From RGIG5579 sp045602025 (GTDB lineage: Bacteria; Bacillota; Clostridia; Oscillospirales; SIG627), in NCBI GenBank assembly GCA_045602025.1, contig JAZSAT010000003.1, positions 1 to 37,071 on the forward strand: a stretch of DNA of 37,071 nucleotides. The letters are read 5' to 3'. Position 1 is the first letter of the stretch, and every line of letters begins with the position of its first letter. The notes beneath the pieces were generated by a model. That model made no database searches and was not told the origin of the DNA. It saw only the letters and a program-made list of their open reading frames with translations. A program made the translations under genes and the position numbers. Shown here piece by piece: positions 9,250-18,000 of the stretch.

Positions 9250-9275
9250 GAGAAATTCCTCTCCTTACTTTTAGA

Positions 9276-12200
9276 TTAAGCATCAAGAGATGCCAGGTAT
9301 TCTTCGTAATTTTCCAGTGTAGGCAAATCAAACTCGTTACGCTTTCTGGTAAGCTCGGAGTTGATGGAGTCGATGTGCTCCAGCATTGCCTCAACGGGAT
9401 CTGCGTCATCGTTATAAGTAGCGAGGAACGCAAATTCTACGTAACGGGTTACAATGTAACCACCGGGCATTTCGGGAGTTGCCTGAAGCCACTCAAACTG
9501 CTTGTGAAGCTCAGCTCTTTCGTCAGCGGTCCAGCTCATGGAGTAAAGGGCTTCCATGTTGGCAGTAGCGTACTGACCGGAAGCACCGAGCAGTGCGTAA
9601 TATTCCTGACCGTAGGTGGACTGGCTTTCAGCAGATACCCACCACTTCATAAATTCCCAAGCTGCCTTGATCTCTTTGCAGTCTCTCATCATAACGATAC
9701 CGGTTACGGTGGTATCGGCAGTGTGGTCTACGAAAGCATTGCCGTTCTCATCGGTACGGAGGGTACCGGGAAGAATGGTAAAGCCCCACAGACCGCGAAG
9801 CTCGGGAGCAAAGATGGTCAGCTGAGAGTAAGTGGTATATACCTGAACACCGATGGGCATTTCGCCGGTACGGAAACGGTTAGCGAAGTTGTAGGAGTAG
9901 GGGAAGCCGTACATAGTGTAAAGCTCGCACATTTCCTTAAAGGTTTCCAGGGATTCGTTCTTGTCAAGGTTGATGGCATAACCGTAGGTCTTGCCGGCTT
10001 TGCCGTCGGGATCGTTTTCAGCGTGTCTGTAAAGAGTCTCGCCGTTCTGATACAGCATGATCAGAAGACCTGCAAGAGATTCGTGATAACCGAAATCCAG
10101 GTTGTTGGTCTGGAGAGTGGGAAGCATGTTATAAACATCATCCCAGGTATCGGGGATCTCAAGACCCAGCTGCAGAAGAATGTCACTGCGGTAGAAGAGC
10201 ATGGAGAAGCTCTCGGTCTCGGGAAGACCGTATGCTACGCCGTAAAGCTCAAGAGGAATGGTAGCCGCATCGGTAAACCATTTCTTTACTTCGTCATAGT
10301 CGGAGAAGATCTCACGGCATTCTGCATTGAACTTGCGGGTTGCTTCATCATCGCCTTCCTTATCTACATAACCTGCGGGGTTAATGGGAAGGGCTGCGGA
10401 ACGGATCGCATAGTTGATAACCGTAGCAGATGCCAAGGTCATATTAACATCGGGACCGGAGCCGGAAAGGGTTGCAGGAAGAAGAGATCCTGCTGCAACA
10501 AGCTTTAAGTCAACTGCGATGTTCTTCTGTGAAGTGAAGGAGTCACTGATAAGTGATCTCATAATAGTGGACTGGTCACGACCGGAGGTGGTCCATACTT
10601 CAATGGAAGCATAGTTTTCAGCACCCTCTGCAGTGCGTACACCGTAGCTGGAGTAGTCACTGATCCAGCTCATAATGAACTGCTCAAATTCATAGCCAAT
10701 AGCTTCGAAGAAGGAGGCATCTGCATTGAAGCCGTTTTTCTTCATATATTTCTCTGAGCCGCTCTTCTCAACATCTGCTGCGGGAGAAACCAGGATATAG
10801 TCAAACTGCAAGGGCTGGTTTCTGGCAGTCATGATCCAGGTACCAAGGTTACCGATGTAGTCTTTCAATTCGCTGAAGTTGGGAGCGATCAGGTCCTCGT
10901 CCTCAGCCATTCTTTCAAGAAGCATAGCCACATTGTCAAGTGTTACGGAGTCAGAACCCTTGGTTCCGTTGATCTCTTCCAAAAGCTTGGAAACCTCATA
11001 GAGAACCTTGGATTCCGCCTTCATACCCTTGAGAACCTCGGGCATCAGACGGGAGAATTCGTAGTCTCTGTATTCATCGGGCTCGGAACCGGTCAGCATC
11101 AGAATCTGCAGGTAGTACTCGTTGATATTGGAAAGAGAGGTTTCAACGGTGTTGAGGATCTCTGCCATTTCACCGAGAACAACGCACATTTCAAGCTCAT
11201 GGCTACCCTTGGTCAGGTAGAACTTCAGAGCTCTCTCTTCGCCGGTCTTCTTATCGATCACACCGTCGGTTACAGGGTGAAGCTGCCATTCGTCGTTATA
11301 TTTAAAACGAAGTGCTTTTGCTTCTTCGTAAGGATTCTCACCGTCGATCTTCAATTCGCGGGTAACATACATACCTTCCGCGAAGGACTGAAGGAAACGG
11401 GGGCTGATGGTGTAGAAACCGTCAGCGGGAACCTCAAAGTTCCAGGAGATCCACTGACCTACATTCTGCCACTTTTCACCGCCGATAGAGTTCAGATAAA
11501 TGTTATAAGCACTCTGGGGCTCGGTAGCCGCAGAAGAACGGTCATAAACAGGATATATAATATTGGAGGAGGTACGATGAGCAATCTCAGCATCGATCAC
11601 CACGGATTTTTCGCCTGCAGCATTGTCTGCCTTACCCTCAAAGGACTTCAGATACTCCTTATAAGAAACAGAAGAATCGTCGTAGAAAATGCGGATCTCT
11701 TTGATCGCGCAAACTTCCTGAACCTCTGCAAGAGTAAGGGTATGAACACCTTCGCTTATATAATAAAGGAAGGGTTCCACAATGTAGCCGGTGGAATCGT
11801 TTGCTTTCATGGTGCGCCATTCGGGGCTTTCCACTTTACCGGGCTTGATTTCACTGCCGTCGTTATCCAAAACGAAGCCACGGTCGTTGGAACCCTCGCC
11901 GCCCAATTCGTCTTGCCAAACGCGGGGGAACTCGATATAGCGGCTCTGCTTAAAGGGATAAGCATCGTCAATAAGAAGGGCGCGCTTCATAGTGGCGGTG
12001 TTAGAAACAAGGTCAGCCTTGCCGTCACCGTCACCGTCGAAGGATACCACAGGGGCATAAACGATCTCGATGTGGAAATTACCGGCCTTTTTTACTTCGA
12101 AAGACCAGGTAACATCACCCGTTTCGGGAATGAGGACCACATCCTCTTCGCTGTTTAAGTATTTATCCTTAAACACCTTAGCAGTGGTTTTCTCCACATC

Positions 12201-12455
12201 AAAGTCCCCACCGGAAAGAACGATCTCTTCTTTGCCGTTGGGTTCATCCTTGTAGAGTAGCCTGTACTCGGAATAATCATTGGAATTTAACAATTCCCCG
12301 ATCTCCGCAAGCTTGCTGTTGGCGTCGCTGGTCTCCTTCTCCACGGTTACATCTTCGTCTGCCTCAGCAGCGAAAACCACCGTAGCAAAGGGGGAAAACA
12401 CCATCAGAAAAGCGAGCAAGAGCACAAGCGTTTTTGACAGTAATTTCTTTATCAT
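9276..12455 (-). CDS. Giant extracellular solute-binding protein with N-terminal carbohydrate-binding-like domains
   Basis: About 1059 residues, more than twice a usual sugar-binding protein. The signal peptide (MIKKLLSKTLVLLLAF onward) ends near VFAA and has no lipobox cysteine. Residues of about 90-275 and 290-430 look like two beta-sandwich carbohydrate-binding modules (WSFEVKKAGNFHIEIVY; ISWNFEVPADGFYTI). A helical linker follows, and the family 1 solute-binding fold begins near residue 618 (EVWTTSGRDQSTIMRSL) and runs to the C-terminus. Two starts are possible: the ATG at 12461 lies only 3 bases from AGGAGG, while the ATG at 12455 lies 9 bases away and is preferred. First gene of the operon; it should deliver substrate to one or both permease pairs. 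Confidence 0.9.
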   Translation of the reverse strand: MIKKLLSKTLVLLLAFLMVFSPFATVVFAAEADEDVTVEKETSDANSKLAEIGELLNSNDYSEYRLLYKDEPNGKEEIVLSGGDFDVEKTTAKVFKDKYLNSEEDVVLIPETGDVTWSFEVKKAGNFHIEIVYAPVVSFDGDGDGKADLVSNTATMKRALLIDDAYPFKQSRYIEFPRVWQDELGGEGSNDRGFVLDNDGSEIKPGKVESPEWRTMKANDSTGYIVEPFLYYISEGVHTLTLAEVQEVCAIKEIRIFYDDSSVSYKEYLKSFEGKADNAAGEKSVVIDAEIAHRTSSNIIYPVYDRSSAATEPQSAYNIYLNSIGGEKWQNVGQWISWNFEVPADGFYTISPRFLQSFAEGMYVTRELKIDGENPYEEAKALRFKYNDEWQLHPVTDGVIDKKTGEERALKFYLTKGSHELEMCVVLGEMAEILNTVETSLSNINEYYLQILMLTGSEPDEYRDYEFSRLMPEVLKGMKAESKVLYEVSKLLEEINGTKGSDSVTLDNVAMLLERMAEDEDLIAPNFSELKDYIGNLGTWIMTARNQPLQFDYILVSPAADVEKSGSEKYMKKNGFNADASFFEAIGYEFEQFIMSWISDYSSYGVRTAEGAENYASIEVWTTSGRDQSTIMRSLISDSFTSQKNIAVDLKLVAAGSLLPATLSGSGPDVNMTLASATVINYAIRSAALPINPAGYVDKEGDDEATRKFNAECREIFSDYDEVKKWFTDAATIPLELYGVAYGLPETESFSMLFYRSDILLQLGLEIPDTWDDVYNMLPTLQTNNLDFGYHESLAGLLIMLYQNGETLYRHAENDPDGKAGKTYGYAINLDKNESLETFKEMCELYTMYGFPYSYNFANRFRTGEMPIGVQVYTTYSQLTIFAPELRGLWGFTILPGTLRTDENGNAFVDHTADTTVTGIVMMRDCKEIKAAWEFMKWWVSAESQSTYGQEYYALLGASGQYATANMEALYSMSWTADERAELHKQFEWLQATPEMPGGYIVTRYVEFAFLATYNDDADPVEAMLEHIDSINSELTRKRNEFDLPTLENYEEYLASLDA

Positions 12456-12491
12456 ACTCATATTCCTCCTAAGTCACACGTATGTAGATTA

Positions 12492-12520
12492 ATATTAACA
12501 TATGGGTTTTCCTTTGTCAA
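12492..12520 (-). promoter_or_regulatory. Sigma-A promoter of the transport operon
   Basis: On the minus strand, TTGACA (12515-12520), a 17-base spacer and TAATAT (12492-12497) precede the solute-binding protein gene by about 40 bases. The -35 is a perfect match and the spacing is ideal. No operator or riboswitch could be recognised in the short leader. Confidence 0.8.
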
Positions 12521-12803
12521 GAATCCAAAAAGTGCGGAAAATCAATGTTTTTTCGCTTTTTCAGCGTCGAAAAACGCCTCTTTTTCGTCAAAATCGATCG
12601 CGAGGATGAATTTTTCGCTTTTCAAAACTGCACAAAAATGAACGAAAAAATATATTCACACTTTGAAAACATTATTTTTCCCCTTGTTTCAAGCCATTTT
12701 TAGAGCTTTCCTTCATAAAAATGTTATATTTTAGCAAATTATTTTTTTACTAACATTTTGTTTATAATTTATATTTTTCAAAAAAACGAACACTTTTTCG
12801 TGA
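12521..12803. other. AT-rich gap without a recognised gene
   Basis: About 280 bases between the transport operon promoter and the mnmA terminator. It is very A+T rich, with several TTTTTCG runs and one imperfect inverted repeat (GTCGAAAAACGCCTC with CTTTTTCGTC nearby). I see no coding frame with a ribosome site, no RNA gene and no clear operator. The part next to the -35 could act as an UP-type region, but this is a guess. Confidence 0.5.
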
Positions 12804-12805
12804 TT

Positions 12806-12848
12806 AAAAAAACAGCGAAATCTCACAAAATTTATTGTAAGATTTCGC
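12806..12848 (-). terminator. Terminator of rnhA-mnmA
   Basis: A 13-bp stem (12815-12827 with 12836-12848, one G-U pair in the minus-strand RNA) is followed on the minus strand by TGTTTTTTT. It lies about 45 bases after the mnmA stop. Confidence 0.8.
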
Positions 12849-12892
12849 CAAAAAAAACTTCTTTTTTTCTCCGATTTGCACATACGGTTTTT

Positions 12893-13918
12893 TCACCGTT
12901 TTTTCGCAATTTCACCGCCGAAGAGAAGTACATCTCCCCGATAGAAGCAAGCGGACTGCCCGGGAGCAAAATTTCTGATTCCTTCTTCAAAGGATACATA
13001 AACGCCGCCGTCTGCAAAACGGAGGCTGCAGGGAATGGGCTTTCCGTGATTCCTTCCTTGGAAAAGGATCCCCTTTTTGGGCAGTTCTTTTCTGCCACAG
13101 GACACAAAATGAAGGTTTTTCACAAAAAGCTCTTTTACAAGAAGCTCCTCCTCTTTGCCAAGGACCACAAGGTTTTCATCTCCGCGGATCTCAGTCACGA
13201 AGATCCGCTCCCCTGCCGCAACACCGAGGCCTCTTCTCTGCCCGATGGTGTAATGAGAGATTCCCTTGTGTCTGCCAAGCTTTTTTCCTTCTCGGTCAAT
13301 AAAATCACCTTCCGGTGTGTCACCGCCGTTTTCCGTAACAAACCTTTGCGTATTCCCGTCTGTTACAAAGCAGATCTCCATGCTTTCCTTCTTTTCCGGA
13401 GAAACCAGAGCCGCTGCGCGCAGCCTCACATCGCTCTTTTCCGCACTCGCAAGGGGGAACAAAATGCGAGAGAGCTGTTTTTGAGTCAATTTCCACAAAA
13501 AGTAGCTTTGATCCTTTGCCGTATCTTCCCCGCGGCAAAGCTCCATTCTGCCATTCTTTCCTTTTATAATACGGGCATAGTGACCGGTAGCCACCTTTTC
13601 AATGCCGAGACGGTCCGCCACTTGAAGAAGGGAATGAAACTTCATCTTTCGATTGCATTCCACACAAGGGTTCGGGGTAATACCGCTTTTAAAAGCCTCC
13701 ACAAAGGGCTTTACCACTTTTTTTACAAAGCTTTTCTCTCTGTGAGAAACATAAAAAGGGATCCCAAGCTTTTCAGCAACGCACCTTGCCCCCTTTTCAT
13801 CCTCATCGGGGCAAAAGGAGAGGTATACACCGTGTACCTCATATCCCATTTCCTTCAGGATCAACGCTACCGCGGCAGAATCCACACCGCCGGACAGCCC
13901 AACCAGTACCTTTTCCAT
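12893..13918 (-). CDS. mnmA: tRNA-specific 2-thiouridylase MnmA
   Basis: Catalyses sulfur insertion at C2 of the wobble uridine (U34) of tRNAs for Lys, Glu and Gln, using ATP and a persulfide donor, in the cytoplasm. The PP-loop SGGVDS is at residues 9-14. The catalytic cysteine is C85 in TPNPCVECNRKMKF, and the second, persulfide-forming cysteine is C183 in ESMEICFV. TGHYAR follows near residue 111. At 341 residues it is slightly short for the family but has all key residues. Its ribosome site (AAGAGGT) overlaps the stop region of rnhA, 8 bases upstream, so the two are co-transcribed and probably translationally coupled. Confidence 0.96.
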   Translation of the reverse strand: MEKVLVGLSGGVDSAAVALILKEMGYEVHGVYLSFCPDEDEKGARCVAEKLGIPFYVSHREKSFVKKVVKPFVEAFKSGITPNPCVECNRKMKFHSLLQVADRLGIEKVATGHYARIIKGKNGRMELCRGEDTAKDQSYFLWKLTQKQLSRILFPLASAEKSDVRLRAAALVSPEKKESMEICFVTDGNTQRFVTENGGDTPEGDFIDREGKKLGRHKGISHYTIGQRRGLGVAAGERIFVTEIRGDENLVVLGKEEELLVKELFVKNLHFVSCGRKELPKKGILFQGRNHGKPIPCSLRFADGGVYVSFEEGIRNFAPGQSACFYRGDVLLFGGEIAKKR

Positions 13919-13926
13919 ATAACCTC

Positions 13927-14361
13927 TTAAAACCTTTGTGATTCCCGAACAGCCACCTCATCGCAGCGTTCATTGTACGGGTGTCCCGCGTGACCGCGGA
14001 TCCAAGTGAACGAAACCCTATGCTTTTGCAGCAGAGGAAGAAGCCTTTGCCAAAGCTCAACATTCAGTACAGGCTTGCGATCAGCCTTTTTCCAGCCTTT
14101 CGCTGCCCAGGAAGAAAGCCACCCCTTCTCGATGGCGTCCACCACATACTTGGAATCACTGACCACCTCTACACAGCATTCTTCCTTTAAGGCCTCAAGT
14201 GCCGTGATCACTGCTAAAAGCTCCATTCGGTTATTGGTGGTCACCTTTTCCCCGCCGGAAATGCATTTTTCTCTCCCCTGATATACCAGGATCGCACAAT
14301 ACCCCCCGGGACCGGGATTGCCCGAACAGGCACCGTCGGTATAGATCGTAACTTCCTTCAT
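13927..14361 (-). CDS. rnhA: Ribonuclease HI
   Basis: Cleaves the RNA strand of RNA-DNA hybrids; cytoplasmic, metal-dependent. 144 residues, the normal length for bacterial RNase HI. The four carboxylates are visible: D9 in YTDGACSGNPG, E47 in NNRMEL, D69 in VVSDSKYV and D134 in NERCDEVA. The catalytic-loop histidine is H124 in WIRGHAGHPYN. AAGGAG lies 5 bases before the ATG. First gene of a two-gene unit with mnmA. Confidence 0.96.
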   Translation of the reverse strand: MKEVTIYTDGACSGNPGPGGYCAILVYQGREKCISGGEKVTTNNRMELLAVITALEALKEECCVEVVSDSKYVVDAIEKGWLSSWAAKGWKKADRKPVLNVELWQRLLPLLQKHRVSFTWIRGHAGHPYNERCDEVAVRESQRF

Positions 14362-14399
14362 GCTGGCTCCTTTTGCCTTTCTTCGTCATATTAAATATG

Positions 14400-14428
14400 A
14401 TTATACTATAAAAAAGGAAGGAAGAAAA
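14400..14428 (-). promoter_or_regulatory. Possible rnhA-mnmA promoter
   Basis: The minus strand shows a perfect TATAAT (14400-14405) about 40 bases before the rnhA start. The -35 at ideal spacing (TTTTCT, 14423-14428) is weak, so only the -10 is persuasive. Confidence 0.4.
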
Positions 14429-14461
14429 GTCTTTTTTTCGTTTTCCTCCCTCTTTGTTCTC

Positions 14462-14538
14462 ATAAACATCACAAGTATATGTGCCTTCTTTTGTTCGTAA
14501 GTTCCTTACTCTGATAATAAACATCACAAGTATATGTG
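14462..14538. repeat. Pair of 22-bp direct repeats
   Basis: ATAAACATCACAAGTATATG followed by TG occurs identically at 14462-14483 and 14517-14538, 55 bases apart. No coding frame or known protein site explains it. It lies between rnhA and the XRE regulator gene and begins a patchwork of short repeats. Confidence 0.7.
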
Positions 14539-14555
14539 AAATCTCTCTACCGTAG

Positions 14556-14613
14556 GGGCCGACCTCCCGGACGGCCCGCATCATAAAAATTGGCATTTGC
14601 CACCGCAAATGTC
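14556..14613. repeat. Two GC-rich and palindromic hairpins, interspersed-repeat remnant
   Basis: GGGCCG (14556-14561) pairs with CGGCCC (14572-14577), and GGCATTTGC (14592-14600) pairs with GCAAATGTC (14605-14613). The GTAGGGGCCG...CGGCCCG text resembles short interspersed repeats I associate with clostridial genomes (memory, not searched). It is GC-rich in an otherwise AT-rich gap, which suggests an inserted element. Confidence 0.5.
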
Positions 14614-14629
14614 TCCCTTTTCTCTTCTC

Positions 14630-14696
14630 TTTTATCTTTTATCTTTTATCTTTTATCTAAAAAAAGCAACACATTTTATCTAAAAAAAGCAACACA
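14630..14696. repeat. Tandem repeats: TTTTATC x4 merging into a 23-bp unit x2
   Basis: TTTTATC occurs four times head to tail (14630-14657). The last unit begins a 23-bp sequence ending AAAAAAAGCAACACA that is repeated exactly (14651-14673 and 14674-14696). On the minus strand the 23-mer carries the T-run tail of the terminator at 14682-14715, so the tail of the terminator has been duplicated, probably by slippage. Confidence 0.8.
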
Positions 14697-14715
14697 GCCC
14701 ACAAAAGGCTGTGTT
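14682..14715 (-). terminator. Terminator of the XRE regulator gene
   Basis: On the minus strand AACACAGCC pairs with GGCTGTGTT (9 bp, 14691-14699 with 14707-14715, 7-base loop), followed by GC and seven T. The stem overlaps the stop codon of the regulator gene. Confidence 0.8.
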
Positions 14716-14938
14716 ATTTGTCGTATGGGTAATTTTCATCGCTGAGCTCTAATATATAATCGGAAGAAGTTTTGTAAAACTTTGCCAAACGGATCAAAAT
14801 ATCGGTAGGCAGATCCCGAAGCCCCGTCTCATATCTGCTGTACTGCACCTGCTGAATGCCTAAGAATTCCGCTACCTTTTTCTGGGTCAGATCATGGTCC
14901 TCTCTCAAACTGCGTAATCTCGGGTAATAATTATTCAC
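14714..14938 (-). CDS. XRE-family helix-turn-helix regulator
   Basis: Small cytoplasmic DNA-binding protein, about 74 residues, nearly all one Cro/CI-type domain: PRLRSLREDHDLTQKKVAEF, then LGIQQVQYSRYETG with the usual recognition helix. I place the start at the GTG at 14938 (protein begins MNNYYPRL), because AGAGGGG lies about 8 bases before it and relatives begin this way. An in-frame ATG at 14983 would add 15 residues but has no ribosome site. It is divergent from the leucine-rich repeat gene, and two TTATAACCA-type sites lie in the shared region, so it probably represses itself and that gene (inference). Confidence 0.85.
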   Translation of the reverse strand: MNNYYPRLRSLREDHDLTQKKVAEFLGIQQVQYSRYETGLRDLPTDILIRLAKFYKTSSDYILELSDENYPYDK

Positions 14939-14960
14939 TCGGATCACACCCCTCTGTTTT

Positions 14961-14979
14961 TTATAACCATTCGGTATTG
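14961..14979. promoter_or_regulatory. Half or degenerate operator, TTATAACCATTCGGTATTG
   Basis: It matches the left half of the palindrome at 15015-15034 exactly (TTATAACCATT) and then diverges (CGGTATTG against TGGTTATAA). It overlaps the -35 of the leucine-rich repeat gene promoter by three bases. It also lies just upstream of the GTG start of the XRE gene, so binding here could block both. Confidence 0.6.
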
Positions 14980-15006
14980 ACATTTTATCACGGCAAGGTT
15001 TATAAT
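14977..15006 (+). promoter_or_regulatory. Consensus promoter of the leucine-rich repeat gene
   Basis: TTGACA (14977-14982), an 18-base spacer and TATAAT (15001-15006) make a perfect sigma-A promoter by hexamer sequence. It is flanked on both sides by TTATAACCA-type sites, so a promoter this strong is probably kept in check by a repressor. Confidence 0.85.
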
Positions 15007-15014
15007 AACTATAC

Positions 15015-15034
15015 TTATAACCATTTGGTTATAA
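15015..15034. promoter_or_regulatory. Palindromic operator TTATAACCATTTGGTTATAA
   Basis: A 20-bp palindrome, symmetric except for the two central bases, lies 8 bases after the -10 hexamer, over the expected transcription start. Its centre is 54 bases from that of the site at 14961-14979, close to five helical turns, which suits cooperative binding. The adjacent XRE regulator is the likely ligand (inference). Confidence 0.75.
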
Positions 15035-15077
15035 ACATTCGTTTCATTTTTTTAAAAGCAAAGGAGAAAAAATAAAA

Positions 15078-18000
15078 ATGATGAAGAAAATTACCGCCTT
15101 ACTGTTGGCTCTGCTCTTCGTCCTCTCCCCCTTGGTAGGGATACCTTTTGAACTGCCCGCTTTTGCTGCGGAAGTAACAAGCGGCACTACGGGCGACTGC
15201 ACCTGGACCCTCGACGGCACTGTGCTTACTATCTCCGGCAACGGTGCAATGGGAGCTTACCTTTATCCTTCGGATACCTGGGGCACTTCCATTACGCAAG
15301 TGTTCATAGAAGAAGGCGTAACAAAAATTGGTGCTCATGCCTTCCGCGAATGCGGCTCCCTTACCTCTGTTATTATACCCGACAGTGTAACAAGCATTGG
15401 TGAGCGTGCCTTTTATTACTGCTCCTCTCTTACCTCCACCACCATTCCCGATAGCGTTACAAGCATAGGGTCTTATGCCTTCTACGAATGCGGCTCCCTG
15501 ACCGCCATCACCATAGGCGATAGCGTAACAAGCATTGGTGAGCGTGCCTTTTCAGGCTGCTCCTCCCTTACCGATGTCATCATACCCGACAGCGTTACAA
15601 GCATAGGTTCTTATGCCTTTTCAAGCTGCTCCTCCCTTATCTCCATCACCATAGGCGATGGCGTAACAAGCATTGATGATTCCGTCTTTCGTTACTGCAG
15701 TGCTCTGAATTCCATTGCGGTAGAAGAGGGAAACCCGGTTTACCATTCTGCAGGCAACTGCCTCTTTGAAACCGAAAGCAAAAAGCTCATCCAAGGCTGT
15801 AATGCCTCTGTCATTCCTACCGACGGAAGCGTTACAAGCATTGGTGATTATGCTTTTTATGGTTGCAACAATCTTGTCTCCATCGCCCTATCGGAGAACT
15901 TAACCACCATCGGTGATTATGCTTTTCATGGTTGCACAAAACTTAGTTCTATCTCTATCCCCGATAGTGTTACCACCATCGGCGATTTTGCCTTTACTTA
16001 CTGCAAGAGCCTTACTTCTATCGCTATCCCTGAAAATGTTACTATCATCGGCAATAATGTTTTTTATGGTTGCGATAATCTTATCTCCATCACCCTATCG
16101 AAGAACTTAACCACCATCGGCGGTTGTGCCTTTTATAACTGCAAAAGCCTTAGTTCCATCTCTATCCCCGATAGTGTTACCACCATCGGTTATGGTGCCT
16201 TTTATTACTGCATGAATCTCACCACTATCACCATCCCGAAAAATGTCACCACCATCGGCAGCATTGCCTTTTCCTACTGCGCGAACCTTACCTCTGTCTC
16301 CCTCGGTAATAGTGTAACTACCATCGGCGATGAAGCCTTTTTTTACTGCACTAGCCTTGCTTCTATCACCATCCCTGGCAGTGTTACCAACATCGGCGAT
16401 AAAGCCTTTTATGGATGCAGCTCCCTTGCCGATGTCTGGTACGAAGGCACGGAAGAGAACAAGGCATCCATCTCCATTGGAATAAGCAACACTCCTCTTA
16501 CCTCTGCCACCTGGCACTACAACATTTGTGATGAAGAAGACCACATCTACGACAATAAAATTGACACTACTTGTAACGAATGCGGCTTTGTTCGCACCCT
16601 TCCTTACGATTCCTACGGTACCACTGGCGACTGTACCTGGACCCTCGACGGCACTGTGCTTACTATCTCCGGCAACGGTGCAATGGGAGATTACCTTTAT
16701 CCTTCGGATACCTGGGGCACTTCCATTACGCAAGTGTTCATAGATGAAGGTGTAACAAATATTGGTGCTTATGCCTTTTATTACTGCTCCGCCCTTACCT
16801 CTGTCACCATTCCCGACAGTGTTACAAGCATTGGAGATTGGGCCTTTTATGGCTGCAGCTCCCTTACCTCTGTTACCATACCCGATGGCGTGACAAGCAT
16901 CGGAGACTCTGCCTTTAGCGGCTGCACCTCCCTCGAATCTGTCATCATACCGGATAGCGTTACAAGCATTGGATATTATGCTTTCCGTAATTGCACCAAT
17001 CTTGCAAATGTATATATTTCCGATTTAGAGGCTTGGTGTAATATATCGTTTGTTCGTCAATCCCCGATTGCAGGAGAAGATGACACTTATCTCCATTCCA
17101 ATCCTTTGTTCTATGGAGCAAAACTCTATTTGGACGGAAAATTAGTTACGGATCTTATCATTCCCGATAGCATAACTTCCGTCCGTGATTATTTGTTCTA
17201 TAATTGTAGCTCTATTACCTCTGTTACCATTCCGGATAATGTCACAAAAATTGGTGGTGCTGCCTTTTCATGTTGTAAAGCTCTTACTTCTGTCACCATT
17301 GGAAGCGGCTTAAGTTCCATTGGCTACGACTATTGGCATGCTCATTCTGCTTTTGATGAATGTGCATCTCTTTCTTCCATTGTGGTAAAAGAAGAGAATG
17401 AAACCTATCATTCTTACGGCAACTGTTTGATCGAAACGAAAACCAAAAAGCTTATTCAAGGCTGCAACACCTCGGTTATTCCTTCAGATGGCTCTGTTAC
17501 GAGCATTGGTGATTCTGCTTTTAGAGGCAGTGTATCTCTTTCCTCCATCACCATTCCCGATGATGTAACGAGCATTGGTGTTTCTGCCTTTTCAGGTTGC
17601 GGCTCTCTTACCTCTGCCACCATTCCCGATAGCGTTGCAAGCATCGGATTTAATGCCTTTGAAAACTGCACCTCTCTTACCTCTGTCACCATCCCGGACA
17701 GCGTAACAAGCATCGAATCTGGTACCTTTTCAAACTGCTCATCCCTTAACACCATAATCATCCCGGACAGCGTAACAAGCATTGGTTTTGCAGCTTTTAG
17801 AGGTTGCTCCAATCTTTCCGATGTATATTACACGGGAAGCGAAGCGGATCTGGAATGGGTATCGATTAACACTTATAATTCCGACCTCACTTCCACCACA
17901 TGGCACTACAATTTCTGCGCTGAATCCGATACCAAGGTTCATATCTACGATAATGCTTGCGATACCGATTGTAACATTTGCGGCAACACCCGTTCTGTAC

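Noticed and set aside
9375..10508. A 377-codon plus-strand frame inside the solute-binding protein gene
   Set aside because: Antisense shadow of a well-supported gene; no ribosome site and no domain.
12462..12803. Riboswitch or T-box leader before the transport operon
   Set aside because: The promoter leaves only about 30-40 bases of leader, too short for such elements, and no conserved core was recognised.
12758..13930. A 390-codon plus-strand frame over mnmA
   Set aside because: Antisense shadow; it has no ribosome site, and mnmA shows all its catalytic residues.
15330..17800. Leucine-rich repeat DNA as a tandem-repeat locus or CRISPR
   Set aside because: The period is about 69 bases, in frame, and encodes the BspA-type repeat with degenerate codons. 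It is a coding repeat.
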